A DNA stretch of 20,066 nt. Origin: an uncultured Eubacteriales bacterium (GTDB lineage: Bacteria > Bacillota > Clostridia > Christensenellales > Borkfalkiaceae). The stretch lies in assembly GCA_900545325.1 (NCBI GenBank), contig UQZE01000018.1, forward strand, positions 1 to 20,066, written 5' to 3'. The notes below the pieces were generated by a model, which was not told the DNA's origin, searched no databases, and saw only the letters and a program-made list of their open reading frames with translations. Of this stretch, positions 13,762-20,066 are shown piece after piece; the stretch's first letter is position 1; the number at the start of each line of letters is the position of its first letter. A program made the translations under genes and the position numbers.

Positions 13762-14034
13762 TTATTCTGCTTCTTTGTTTTTTTCTTCCGCGTAAGCCGC
13801 AAGGATAGCCTTGATGATTTCCTCACGCGTTTCCTGCTTGATCGGGTGCGCTATGTCTTTGTATTCGCCGTCGTTGGTCTTTCTCGAAGGCATGGCGATA
13901 AACGGGCCGTCGCTGCCCTCGATGATCTTGATGTCGTGAATAACGAAACAATCGTCGAACGTCACGGAAGCGACCGCCTTTAACTTGCTGTCGTCCTTCT
14001 TGACTATCCGCACGCGCACGTCAGTGATTTTCAT
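13762..14034 (-). CDS. spoVG: Regulatory protein SpoVG
   Basis: This 90-residue protein belongs to the SpoVG family of small nucleic-acid-binding regulators. The family affects septation during sporulation in Bacillus and virulence or cell-wall traits in other Bacillota. The conserved pattern is evident: MKITDVRVRIVKKDD, ASVTFDDCFVIHDIKIIEG, GPFIAMPSRKTNDGEYKDIAHPI, ending in a charged helix with EEKNKEAE. Length is typical (84-100). It has its own promoter and an AAGGA motif about 11 nt before the ATG. SpoVG also occurs in non-sporulating species, so it does not prove sporulation. It is divergent from murC. Confidence 0.97.
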   Translation of the reverse strand: MKITDVRVRIVKKDDSKLKAVASVTFDDCFVIHDIKIIEGSDGPFIAMPSRKTNDGEYKDIAHPIKQETREEIIKAILAAYAEEKNKEAE

Positions 14035-14060
14035 GTTCAGTACCGTCCTTATCCATATTG

Positions 14061-14076
14061 TGATAATATTTTATCA
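14061..14076. promoter_or_regulatory. Inverted repeat overlapping the spoVG -10 element
   Basis: TGATAA (14061-14066) and TTATCA (14071-14076) are perfect 6-bp arms around TATT. The repeat covers the predicted spoVG -10, so a protein bound there would compete with RNA polymerase. It is short and AT-rich and could be chance. Confidence 0.35.
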
Positions 14077-14096
14077 TACTTCTATCGGCATTTCAA
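14068..14096 (-). promoter_or_regulatory. Promoter of spoVG-upp
   Basis: On the minus strand, TTGAAA (14096-14091) and TAAAAT (14073-14068) are separated by 17 bp, a sigma-A-type arrangement. No sigma-H-like pair, as at Bacillus spoVG, was evident by eye. Confidence 0.65.
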
Positions 14097-14156
14097 TACT
14101 TTTTTTAAAATTTAGCAAAAAAATCCTCAAAAAAAGCAAATTTTTTACTGCATTTT

Positions 14157-14162
14157 CATAAT
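14157..14162 (+). promoter_or_regulatory. -10-like element directly before murC
   Basis: CATAAT (14157-14162) ends 7 nt before the murC ATG, placing the predicted transcription start at or next to the A of ATG. No convincing -35 hexamer and no Shine-Dalgarno is visible. This suggests a leaderless murC transcript, though an upstream promoter that I cannot see is possible. Confidence 0.4.
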
Positions 14163-14169
14163 ATACCGT

Positions 14170-15516
14170 ATGGAACGTTGTCGAATTTTGTCTCAGACGG
14201 AAAAACTGCACTTTATAGGGATCGGCGGCATCGGCATGAGCGCGCTCGCGCAGTATGCCCTGCGGTGCGGGATCAAGGTGAGCGGCTCGGATACGGCCGA
14301 AAACGAACAGGTCAAAAAGCTGGCCGCGCTCGGCGCGAAGATATCGATAGGACACGCGCGGAAAAACGCCAAGGGCGCGGACGCCGTGGTGTATACCTCC
14401 GCCATTTCCGAGGATAATCCCGAATACCTGTTTGCGCGCGACAATCAGAAACTGCTGATGAAACGCGCGGAATTTCTTCGCTGCGTGGAGCAGGCGCACG
14501 ATCTTTCCGTCGCGGTGAGCGGCTGCCACGGCAAGACGACCGCCACCGCCATGCTCGCACACGTGTTCGCCTGCGCAAACAAGAGCGCGACTTCGCTGAT
14601 CGGCGGCGAGGATTCCGATTACGGCAACTTTACTTTCGGCAGGGATATCTTTCTGACGGAAGCCTGCGAGTATAAGCGTAACTTTTTATATCTGACGCCC
14701 GACGTGGCCGTCATTTTAAATATCGACAACGACCATCTCGAATGTTACGGCGATTTGGATCACCTCGTCGGGGCGTACCGCGAATTTGCCGCGGAGGGGA
14801 TCGCCGTCGTCAACGCCGACGACGAAAACGCCGTGCGCGCGGCGGGGCGCAATTTCGTTACCTTCGGCATGAAAAATGCGGCTATGTACACTTGCGAGGA
14901 CGTGCGTTCGGAGGACGGGCGGTATTCGTTCACGCTGGTGGAATACGGCATACGGCAGGGGCGCGTTCGCCTGAAAACGGAGGGACGGCATAACGTTTAC
15001 AATGCGCTCGCGGCGGTCGCGGCGGCGCGGCAGTGCGGCGTTTCGACGGCGGAGGCCGTGCGCGGCGTGGAGGATTTCAAGGGCGTGAAACGCCGCTGGG
15101 AAACGATCGGCGAGCTGTTCGGGAAAAAGGTGATAGCCGATTACGCGCATCATCCGAAAGAGATCGTTTCGGCGCTTTCGCCGGTGAAAAATCCCCTCGT
15201 GATCTTTCAGCCGCATACATATTCGCGCACAAAGCTTTTGATGAAGGATTTCGTCGCCGCGCTCAGGGGAAAGACCTGCGTCGTTTACGCGACCTATCCC
15301 GCGCGGGAAAAATACGACGCGGAGGGCAGCGCGTACACCCTATATCTCGAACTGAAAAAAGCGGGCGGCGACGCCGTTTACGCGGAGGACGAAGGGCGGC
15401 TTCTGCAGGCCGTCCGCCTGCGCGCGGAGGCCGCGGACGCCGTTCTGGCGCTGGGCGCGGGGGATATTTATGAAGTCATATCGCGGCAAATCGAAAAATT
15501 CGGCCGCAAAGTATAG
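14170..15516 (+). CDS. murC: UDP-N-acetylmuramate-L-alanine ligase
   Basis: This 448-residue cytoplasmic ligase adds L-alanine to UDP-MurNAc using ATP, the first step of the peptidoglycan stem peptide. The N-terminal UDP-binding domain begins HFIGIGGIGMSALAQYAL, the MurC-specific form. The ATP loop is SGCHGKTTATAML (Lys122, Thr123). The central domain has LTEACEYKRNFLYL and ILNIDNDHLECYGDLDHL; the C-terminal domain starts near VKRRWETIGELFG and contains IADYAHHPKEI and FQPHTYSRTKLL. Length is normal for MurC. The ATG at 14170 is the only reasonable start, since HFIGIGG lies 13 residues in, yet no ribosome binding site precedes it. It is divergent from spoVG across a 135-bp AT-rich gap and followed by the peptidase-exporter genes. 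Confidence 0.97.
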   Translation: MERCRILSQTEKLHFIGIGGIGMSALAQYALRCGIKVSGSDTAENEQVKKLAALGAKISIGHARKNAKGADAVVYTSAISEDNPEYLFARDNQKLLMKRAEFLRCVEQAHDLSVAVSGCHGKTTATAMLAHVFACANKSATSLIGGEDSDYGNFTFGRDIFLTEACEYKRNFLYLTPDVAVILNIDNDHLECYGDLDHLVGAYREFAAEGIAVVNADDENAVRAAGRNFVTFGMKNAAMYTCEDVRSEDGRYSFTLVEYGIRQGRVRLKTEGRHNVYNALAAVAAARQCGVSTAEAVRGVEDFKGVKRRWETIGELFGKKVIADYAHHPKEIVSALSPVKNPLVIFQPHTYSRTKLLMKDFVAALRGKTCVVYATYPAREKYDAEGSAYTLYLELKKAGGDAVYAEDEGRLLQAVRLRAEAADAVLALGAGDIYEVISRQIEKFGRKV

Positions 15517-15542
15517 ACAAATTCGCCGCGTGATGTTAAAAT
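15514..15542 (+). promoter_or_regulatory. Promoter of the peptidase-exporter-proA-cysK operon
   Basis: TAGACA (15514-15519), which includes the murC stop codon, and TAAAAT (15537-15542) are 17 bp apart. The -10 ends 6 nt before the ATG at 15549, so the transcript may start at or near the start codon. No Shine-Dalgarno sequence is visible between them. Confidence 0.6.
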
Positions 15543-15548
15543 GAAAAC

Positions 15549-15971
15549 ATGCAAAACGATTACGCGGGCATTCTTGAGCGCGACGGCATGCTGGTGTTCG
15601 TCCCTGGCGGGAACAGCATGTGGCCCACGCTCCGGCACGAGGGACAAGCCGTGCTCGTCCTGCCCAGGGAGGGAAAACTCAATTTGTACGACGTGCCGCT
15701 CTATAAACGGGCGGACGGACAGTACGTGCTGCACCGCGTGGTCGGCTTTCGGGACGGCGGATACGTCGTCTGCGGCGATTCGCAGTTTCGGGAAGAATTT
15801 GTGGCCGACGGGCAGATCGTCGGCGTGATGAAGGGGTTTTACAAGGGGAAAAAATTCGTCGACGCAGGCGATAAAAAGGGGTGCCGCCGCGCGCTGTTTC
15901 TGCGCAGGCATCCTTTTATCAAACGCGTTACGCTGAAACTCTTCTTTACCTTCAAAGGGGGTAAAAAATGA
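15549..15971 (+). CDS. S24/S26-family (signal peptidase-like) peptidase, Ser/His type
   Basis: This 140-residue protein has the signal peptidase/LexA-type serine protease core. GGNSMWPTLRHEG holds the likely nucleophile Ser23 in the SMxPTL box. KLNLYDVPLYKR corresponds to the GDIV-like strand. YVLHRVVGF places His62 where bacterial signal peptidase I has its catalytic Lys, as in SipW/ER-type enzymes. VCGDSQF stands for the usual GDN box. There is no N-terminal membrane anchor; the C-terminus is basic and amphipathic (FIKRVTLKLFFTF). An in-frame stop at 15537 excludes an upstream start. The stop overlaps the exporter ATG (ATGA), so the two are co-translated. By context it may process a peptide or protein handled by the exporter. 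No precursor gene is seen. Confidence 0.82.
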   Translation: MQNDYAGILERDGMLVFVPGGNSMWPTLRHEGQAVLVLPREGKLNLYDVPLYKRADGQYVLHRVVGFRDGGYVVCGDSQFREEFVADGQIVGVMKGFYKGKKFVDAGDKKGCRRALFLRRHPFIKRVTLKLFFTFKGGKK

Positions 15972-17626
15972 AAGACGGCGTTACGCTGAAATGGATAAAG
16001 GCGGGCATGAAAGGGCAGGGGGCCGCGCTGGCTTTCGTGCTGGTGTTCTGCGTGGCGCAGGCGGCGCTCGCGGTGCTCTTCGCGCTCGCGGTAAGAGAGA
16101 TCATAAACGCGGCCACCGCGGAAAACGCCGCATATGCGCATATCGTCAGATGTTCCGTCCTGCTCGCGGCTACGGTATGTCTGCAGTGCGCGCTGAAACT
16201 CACGCTCGGTTTCATGCGGGAAAACATGCGGACCCGCACCGAGATCAGCCTGCGGAAACGCGCATTCCGCGCGGTGCTCGGCGGCAGATACGGCGAAATT
16301 GCAAAATACCACAGCGGCGATATACTGAACAGAGTTTTCACGGACGCTTCCATCGTTGCGGACGGCGCCTCCGCGATCCTGCCGAGCCTCGCCTCCGCGG
16401 CGAGCAGGCTGATATTCACCGCGGCCGCGCTCTTCGTGCTTTCGCCGATTTTTACCGCCATACTGCTGGCGGCATGCGTCGTCGCTTTTTTCGTGGCGAT
16501 GGCGTTCAGAAAGAAATTGAAAGGGCTCCATACGGAAATGCGGGAGGCGGACGGACGTTCGCGCGAGTTTACGCAGGAATCGGTGGAAAACCTGCTGGCC
16601 GTTAAGGTGTTCGAGGCGGAGGATAAATTCGCCGCGAAGGGCGAAAAGCTCCTCGGCGATTACCGCGACAAATATCTGCGCCGCAACAGGGTGTCGGTGC
16701 TCGGCACGGAGTGTTTCGACATAGCGTTCCGCGTGTTTTACGTTGCGGCGATGATCCTCGGCGTGTTCGCCATCTTCCGCGGAGAAACCGATTACGGCAC
16801 GCTCGCCGCCATGCTGCAGCTGATCGGGCAGATACAGATGCCCGTCATCGCGCTGAGCGGCGCGGCCCCGCGTTATTTTACCATGCTGGCCTCCGCCGAA
16901 CGGCTGATGGAACTGGAAAAATATCCCGAAGAAAAGAGGAAAAAGGAAGAAACGTCCGCGTTTTACGGCGGCTTAAAAGCCATCGTGTTCGACGGCGTGT
17001 ACTTTTCCTACGGGCGGGAACCCGTGCTGGAAAACGTAAATTTGAAGATAAAGAAGGGGCAGTTCGCCGTGATCAAGGGCGAGTCGGGCATAGGCAAGAG
17101 CACGCTTTTGAAACTTGCGCTCGGCGTGTATCGGCCCGTAAGGGGCGAAGTGTATTTCGAAACGGCGGCGGGACGGCGGGCTTCGGCCTCCTCCGGGCTG
17201 TTTGCCTACGTGCCGCAGGGAAACATGCTTTTTTCGGGCACGGTGCGCGAAAACCTGCTCTTTTTAAATGAGAACGCCGCGGAAGAAGACGTCGCGCGCG
17301 CCCTTGAAACGGCGGCGGCGGAATTCGCTTGCGCCCTGCCCGAAGGTCTGGACACTCCCGTGGGGGAAAACGGCTTCGGACTCAGCGAAGGGCAGGTTCA
17401 ACGGCTCGCCATCGCGCGCTCTCTCCTGACGGGGGCGCCCGTGCTCTTTCTCGACGAGGCGACGAGCGCGCTCGACGCGGAAACGGAGGGCCGTCTGCTC
17501 GAAAATCTGCGCAGGCTGGGCGGCAGGACGGTGGTGCTGATAACGCATAAATCGGCGGCGGAAAAAGAGGCCGACGTCGTGATCACGATAAAAAACGGGG
17601 AGGTGTTCACCGATGAACGCGCTTGA
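15968..17626 (+). CDS. ABC exporter, fused membrane and ATPase domains
   Basis: This 552-residue half-transporter has six hydrophobic segments in residues 12-300 (for example ALAFVLVFCVAQAALAVLF and FDIAFRVFYVAAMILGVFAI), the type I exporter arrangement. The nucleotide-binding domain covers about 335-550: Walker A GESGIGKST (Lys377), Q-loop FAYVPQGNMLFSGTVRENL, signature LSEGQVQRLAIARSL (472 onward, Glu replacing the first signature Gly), Walker B VLFLDEATSALD (Asp496, Glu497), and ITHK with the switch His. It probably works as a homodimer. No peptidase C39 domain is present; the separate S24/S26 peptidase just upstream may provide a proteolytic step. AAAGGGGG precedes the ATG, and the end overlaps proA by 14 nt. 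Cargo is unknown; peptide or lipid are both plausible. Confidence 0.88.
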   Translation: MKDGVTLKWIKAGMKGQGAALAFVLVFCVAQAALAVLFALAVREIINAATAENAAYAHIVRCSVLLAATVCLQCALKLTLGFMRENMRTRTEISLRKRAFRAVLGGRYGEIAKYHSGDILNRVFTDASIVADGASAILPSLASAASRLIFTAAALFVLSPIFTAILLAACVVAFFVAMAFRKKLKGLHTEMREADGRSREFTQESVENLLAVKVFEAEDKFAAKGEKLLGDYRDKYLRRNRVSVLGTECFDIAFRVFYVAAMILGVFAIFRGETDYGTLAAMLQLIGQIQMPVIALSGAAPRYFTMLASAERLMELEKYPEEKRKKEETSAFYGGLKAIVFDGVYFSYGREPVLENVNLKIKKGQFAVIKGESGIGKSTLLKLALGVYRPVRGEVYFETAAGRRASASSGLFAYVPQGNMLFSGTVRENLLFLNENAAEEDVARALETAAAEFACALPEGLDTPVGENGFGLSEGQVQRLAIARSLLTGAPVLFLDEATSALDAETEGRLLENLRRLGGRTVVLITHKSAAEKEADVVITIKNGEVFTDERA

Positions 17627-18857
17627 AAACATGGGAATCAAAGCCGGAGCCGCAGCGGCGGCGCTGGGAAAACTGAGTAAGAAAAAGATAGACGACGCGC
17701 TCGTCTTTATCGCCGCGGAGCTGGAAAAAAACGCGGCGGAAATACTCGGCGCCAACGAAAAGGACGTGAAAAACGCCGAAGAACGGGGGGTGAAGGCCTC
17801 GCTCATAGACAGGCTGCGCCTGAGTGAAAAGCGCATTGAGGATATCGCTGAGGGCTTGCGGCAGGTCGCGGAGCTGCCTTCCCCGCTCGGCGAAGTCGTT
17901 TATTCGTATCGGAAGGAAAATGGCTTGGAAATAGAGGAAAAGCGGGTGCCGTTCGGCGTGATCGGCATCATTTTCGAATCGCGCCCCAATGTTGCGGCGG
18001 ACGCGTTCGGACTGTGTTTCAAGACAGCGAACGCCGTGATCCTGCGCGGCGGGTCGGACGCGATCTGTTCCAACATCGCCATAGTCGGGGCGATCCGCAG
18101 GGCGCTCGCGAAGTGCGGCGCGGACGAAAACGCCGTACAGCTCATAGAGGACACCTCTCGCGAAACGGCGCGGGACTTTATGCGCCTCGACAAATACGTC
18201 GATCTGCTCATACCGCGGGGCGGTGCGGGGCTTATCAGAACGGTTACGGAAAATTCTTCCGTGCCCGTTATCGAAACGGGCACGGGCAACTGCCACGTCT
18301 ATATCGACGAGAGCGCGGACGCAAAGATGGCCGCCGATATCGTTTATAACGCGAAAACGCAGCGCTACGGCGTATGCAACGCCTGCGAATCCATCGTTGT
18401 GCACGAAAAGGCCGCCGCGCGCGTGCTGCCCGCCGTCGCGGCGAGGCTGAAAGAAAAGAACGTGGAAATCCGCGCGGACGAGCGCGCCCGCAAAGTGCTT
18501 GCGGACTGCAAGGCCGCCTCGGAGGAGGACTACGGCACGGAATATCTCGACGCGATCGTTTCCGTCAAGACGGTGGATTCGCTCGAAGAGGCGATCGCGC
18601 ACATCAACAGATACAATACGGGACACAGCGAGGCCATCGTTACGGAAAGCGCCGAAAACGCCCGAAGATTTATGGACGGCGTGGACGCCGCCGCTGTGTA
18701 CTGGAACGCCTCCACCCGCTTTACGGACGGTTTTGAGTTCGGGCTGGGGGCGGAGATCGGCATCAGCACGCAGAAACTGCACGCGCGCGGTCCGATGGGC
18801 CTCAAGGCGCTCACCACTACAAAATTTTACTGCAAGGGAACGGGACAGACGAGATGA
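17613..18857 (+). CDS. proA: Glutamate-5-semialdehyde dehydrogenase (gamma-glutamyl phosphate reductase)
   Basis: This 414-residue enzyme reduces gamma-glutamyl phosphate with NADPH to glutamate semialdehyde, the second step of proline synthesis. It is an aldehyde dehydrogenase-fold protein with the ProA-specific PFGVIGIIFESRPNVAADAFGLC segment and the RGGSDAICSN motif. The catalytic cysteine is Cys255 in RYGVCNACESIVVH. VIETGTGNCHVYIDESAD and the C-terminal GLGAEIGISTQKLHARGPMGL are standard. Length matches the family (about 415). A strong ribosome binding site, GGGGAGGTG, ends 7 nt before the ATG, inside the end of the exporter gene. The partner kinase ProB is not in the window. The stop overlaps cysK by 4 nt. 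Confidence 0.96.
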   Translation: MNALENMGIKAGAAAAALGKLSKKKIDDALVFIAAELEKNAAEILGANEKDVKNAEERGVKASLIDRLRLSEKRIEDIAEGLRQVAELPSPLGEVVYSYRKENGLEIEEKRVPFGVIGIIFESRPNVAADAFGLCFKTANAVILRGGSDAICSNIAIVGAIRRALAKCGADENAVQLIEDTSRETARDFMRLDKYVDLLIPRGGAGLIRTVTENSSVPVIETGTGNCHVYIDESADAKMAADIVYNAKTQRYGVCNACESIVVHEKAAARVLPAVAARLKEKNVEIRADERARKVLADCKAASEEDYGTEYLDAIVSVKTVDSLEEAIAHINRYNTGHSEAIVTESAENARRFMDGVDAAAVYWNASTRFTDGFEFGLGAEIGISTQKLHARGPMGLKALTTTKFYCKGTGQTR

Positions 18858-19777
18858 AAATATACGATAACGCGGCGGAACTCATCGGGAACACGCCGCT
18901 TCTGGACGTAAAAAACTTCGCCGCGGGGCGGGGCGCGAAAGCGCGCATTCTGGCCAAGCTGGAATACCTCAATCCCGCGGGGAGCGTAAAAGACCGCGCG
19001 GCGCTCTACATGTTGGCGGACGCGGAGAAAAAGGGCTTGAAAAAGGGCGGAACGATCATAGAGCCGACGAGCGGCAACACGGGCATAGGCCTCGCGTCGC
19101 TCTGCGCGGCGCGCGGATACAGGCTGATTTTGACCATGCCCGAAACCATGAGCGAGGAACGCCGCCTGCTCCTGAAAGCTTACGGCGCCGAGCTCGTGCT
19201 GACCGAGGGTGCGAAGGGCATGAGCGGCGCCATCGAAAGGGCGGAAGAACTGCGCGGTAAGATCGCGGGCAGCGTGATCGCGGGGCAGTTCGACAATCCC
19301 GCGAACCCGCGCGCGCACTACGAAACCACCGGACCGGAAATTTATGCCGATACGGACGGCGCGGTCGATTTTTTCGTTGCGGGCGTGGGCACGGGCGGCA
19401 CGCTGAGCGGCGCGGGACGTTATCTGAAAGAGCGCGCGGATACTAAGATCGTCGCCGTGGAACCCTTCCGTTCTCCCGTGCTCAGCAAGGGCGTGAAGGG
19501 AAAACACAACCTGCAGGGCATAGGCGCGGGATTCGTGCCGGAAAATCTCGACGTAAGTTTGATCGACGAGATAGCCGCCGTGAAGGAGGAGGACGCGTAC
19601 GCCTGCGCGCGGGAGCTCGCGCAAAAGGAGGGCGTGCTCGCAGGCATATCTTCGGGCGCGGCGCTGTATGCCGCGGCGGTCGTGGCCGCCCGTGCGGAAA
19701 ACGCGGGGAAAAACGTCGTGGTGATGCTGCCCGATACGGGGGACAGATACCTTTCGACCGAACTTTTCGCAAAATAG
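18854..19777 (+). CDS. cysK: Cysteine synthase (O-acetylserine sulfhydrylase)
   Basis: This 307-residue PLP enzyme makes cysteine from O-acetylserine and sulfide. The PLP lysine is Lys46 in NPAGSVKDRAALYML. PTSGNTGIGLASL binds the substrate carboxylate, GVGTGGTLSGAGRYLK is the phosphate-binding loop, and the C-terminal LPDTGDRYLST is diagnostic of CysK/CysM proteins. IGNTPLLDVKNFA at the N-terminus is standard. Length is typical. The ATG overlaps the proA stop (ATGA), so the two are co-translated. The pairing of proline and cysteine synthesis with an exporter has no obvious pathway logic. CysM or a homologue with a different acceptor cannot be fully excluded. Confidence 0.94.
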   Translation: MKIYDNAAELIGNTPLLDVKNFAAGRGAKARILAKLEYLNPAGSVKDRAALYMLADAEKKGLKKGGTIIEPTSGNTGIGLASLCAARGYRLILTMPETMSEERRLLLKAYGAELVLTEGAKGMSGAIERAEELRGKIAGSVIAGQFDNPANPRAHYETTGPEIYADTDGAVDFFVAGVGTGGTLSGAGRYLKERADTKIVAVEPFRSPVLSKGVKGKHNLQGIGAGFVPENLDVSLIDEIAAVKEEDAYACARELAQKEGVLAGISSGAALYAAAVVAARAENAGKNVVVMLPDTGDRYLSTELFAK

Positions 19778-19786
19778 AAAAAAGAG

Positions 19787-19815
19787 TGGAAATTTCCGAA
19801 AAAAACTGATATAAT
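19787..19815 (+). promoter_or_regulatory. Promoter of mgsA
   Basis: TGGAAA (19787-19792) and TATAAT (19810-19815) are 17 bp apart, with an extended -10 TGA. The predicted leader is about 13 nt and contains AGGAG (19824-19828), 6 nt before the ATG. The gene is thus transcribed separately from cysK. Confidence 0.75.
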
Positions 19816-19834
19816 ATAAAAACAGGAGAAACTT

Positions 19835-20039
19835 ATGAGGATAGCGTTGATAGCACACGACAAAAAGAAAAATCAGATGATCGATTTCGCGGTGAAATAT
19901 AAGGACGTATTAGCGCAGCACGAGCTGTTCGCCACGGGTACCACGGGCACGCTCATCATGGGCGAAACGGGCTTGAACATCACGCGCATGAAAAGCGGTC
20001 CGCTCGGCGGCGACCAGCAGATCGGCTCCATGATCGCGG
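19835..20039 (+). CDS. mgsA: Methylglyoxal synthase, 3' truncated by contig end
   Basis: The first 68 or so residues are present, beginning MRIALIAHDKKKNQMIDFAV. MgsA converts dihydroxyacetone phosphate to methylglyoxal and phosphate, a bypass relieving sugar-phosphate stress. Diagnostic segments are AHDKKK, LFATGTTGTLI (phosphate site) and MKSGPLGGDQQIGSMIAE, which contains the catalytic Asp of GGDQQIG. The full enzyme is about 130-150 residues, so roughly half is missing. After MIAE the reading frame enters adapter sequence; the apparent residues GRAHV are artefact. It has its own promoter and ribosome binding site. Confidence 0.93.
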
Positions 20040-20066
20040 AGATCGGAAGAGCACACGTCTGAACTC
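20040..20066. other. Illumina TruSeq adapter remnant (right end)
   Basis: The last 27 bases begin AGATCGGAAGAGC, the universal start of TruSeq adapters, and continue as the Read 2 version. They are the exact reverse complement of bases 1-27 and interrupt mgsA. Base 20040 could be genomic or adapter, as both would be A. Confidence 0.97.

Noticed and set aside
14097..14160. A small RNA or CRISPR-like repeat in the A/T-run region before murC
   Set aside because: The stretch holds poly-A and poly-T runs without regular repeat units, spacers or a stable hairpin; best viewed as AT-rich promoter DNA.
17607..18782. A 391-codon minus-strand frame opposite proA
   Set aside because: Shadow frame opposite a conserved enzyme with catalytic Cys and motifs intact; no independent evidence of coding.

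Overview
This is a metagenome-style contig from a Clostridia-like bacterium (Bacillota, moderately GC-rich, probably uncultured). The placement rests on gene content and order: an ftsK/spoIIIE, rimO, pgsA, cinA, recA, rny block, SpoVG, an RNase Y with its N-terminal membrane anchor, and TTGACA/TATAAT-type promoters with AGGAG ribosome binding sites. I could not run a search, so it is family-level inference. Both outer ends are sequencing adapter, not genome: positions 1-27 and 20040-20066 are exact reverse complements of each other and match the Illumina TruSeq Read 2 adapter. The biological sequence is therefore about 28-20039.

Left region (28-1916): the end of an ABC importer operon of the NMT1/ThiY-SsuA type (binding protein, permease, ATPase). 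The binding protein is cut by the contig start and also appears to stop too early, with most of its second lobe missing. A strong hairpin terminator closes the operon.

Central conserved block (1961-11054): a good promoter with a potentially folded leader drives ftsK, rimO, a 53-codon DUF4177-like gene, pgsA, a cinA homologue with an eroded N-terminal domain, and recA, tightly packed and all on the plus strand. rny has its own near-consensus promoter and ends in a hairpin shared with the converging gene. Together these cover chromosome segregation, ribosome modification, phospholipid synthesis, NAD salvage, recombination and mRNA decay.

Accessory islet and minus-strand block (11053-14034): a membrane-anchored XRE-type regulator is divergent from a small SAM methyltransferase. 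Between their promoters lies a perfect inverted repeat with 11-bp arms, a strong candidate operator. A GNAT acetyltransferase, upp and spoVG follow on the minus strand.

Right region (14068-20039): murC diverges from spoVG. It is followed by an S24/S26-type peptidase with a Ser/His rather than Ser/Lys dyad, coupled by an ATGA overlap to an ABC exporter, then proA and cysK, again by overlapping starts and stops. A separately promoted mgsA is cut off by the adapter. murC and the peptidase gene both lack a Shine-Dalgarno sequence and have -10-like elements 6-7 nt before the ATG, suggesting leaderless transcripts.

Most of the window is ordinary housekeeping sequence. The parts that merit a second look are the regulator/operator/methyltransferase unit, the peptidase-exporter pair, the degenerate CinA and the truncated binding protein. 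I found no tRNA, rRNA, CRISPR array, insertion sequence or phage gene.
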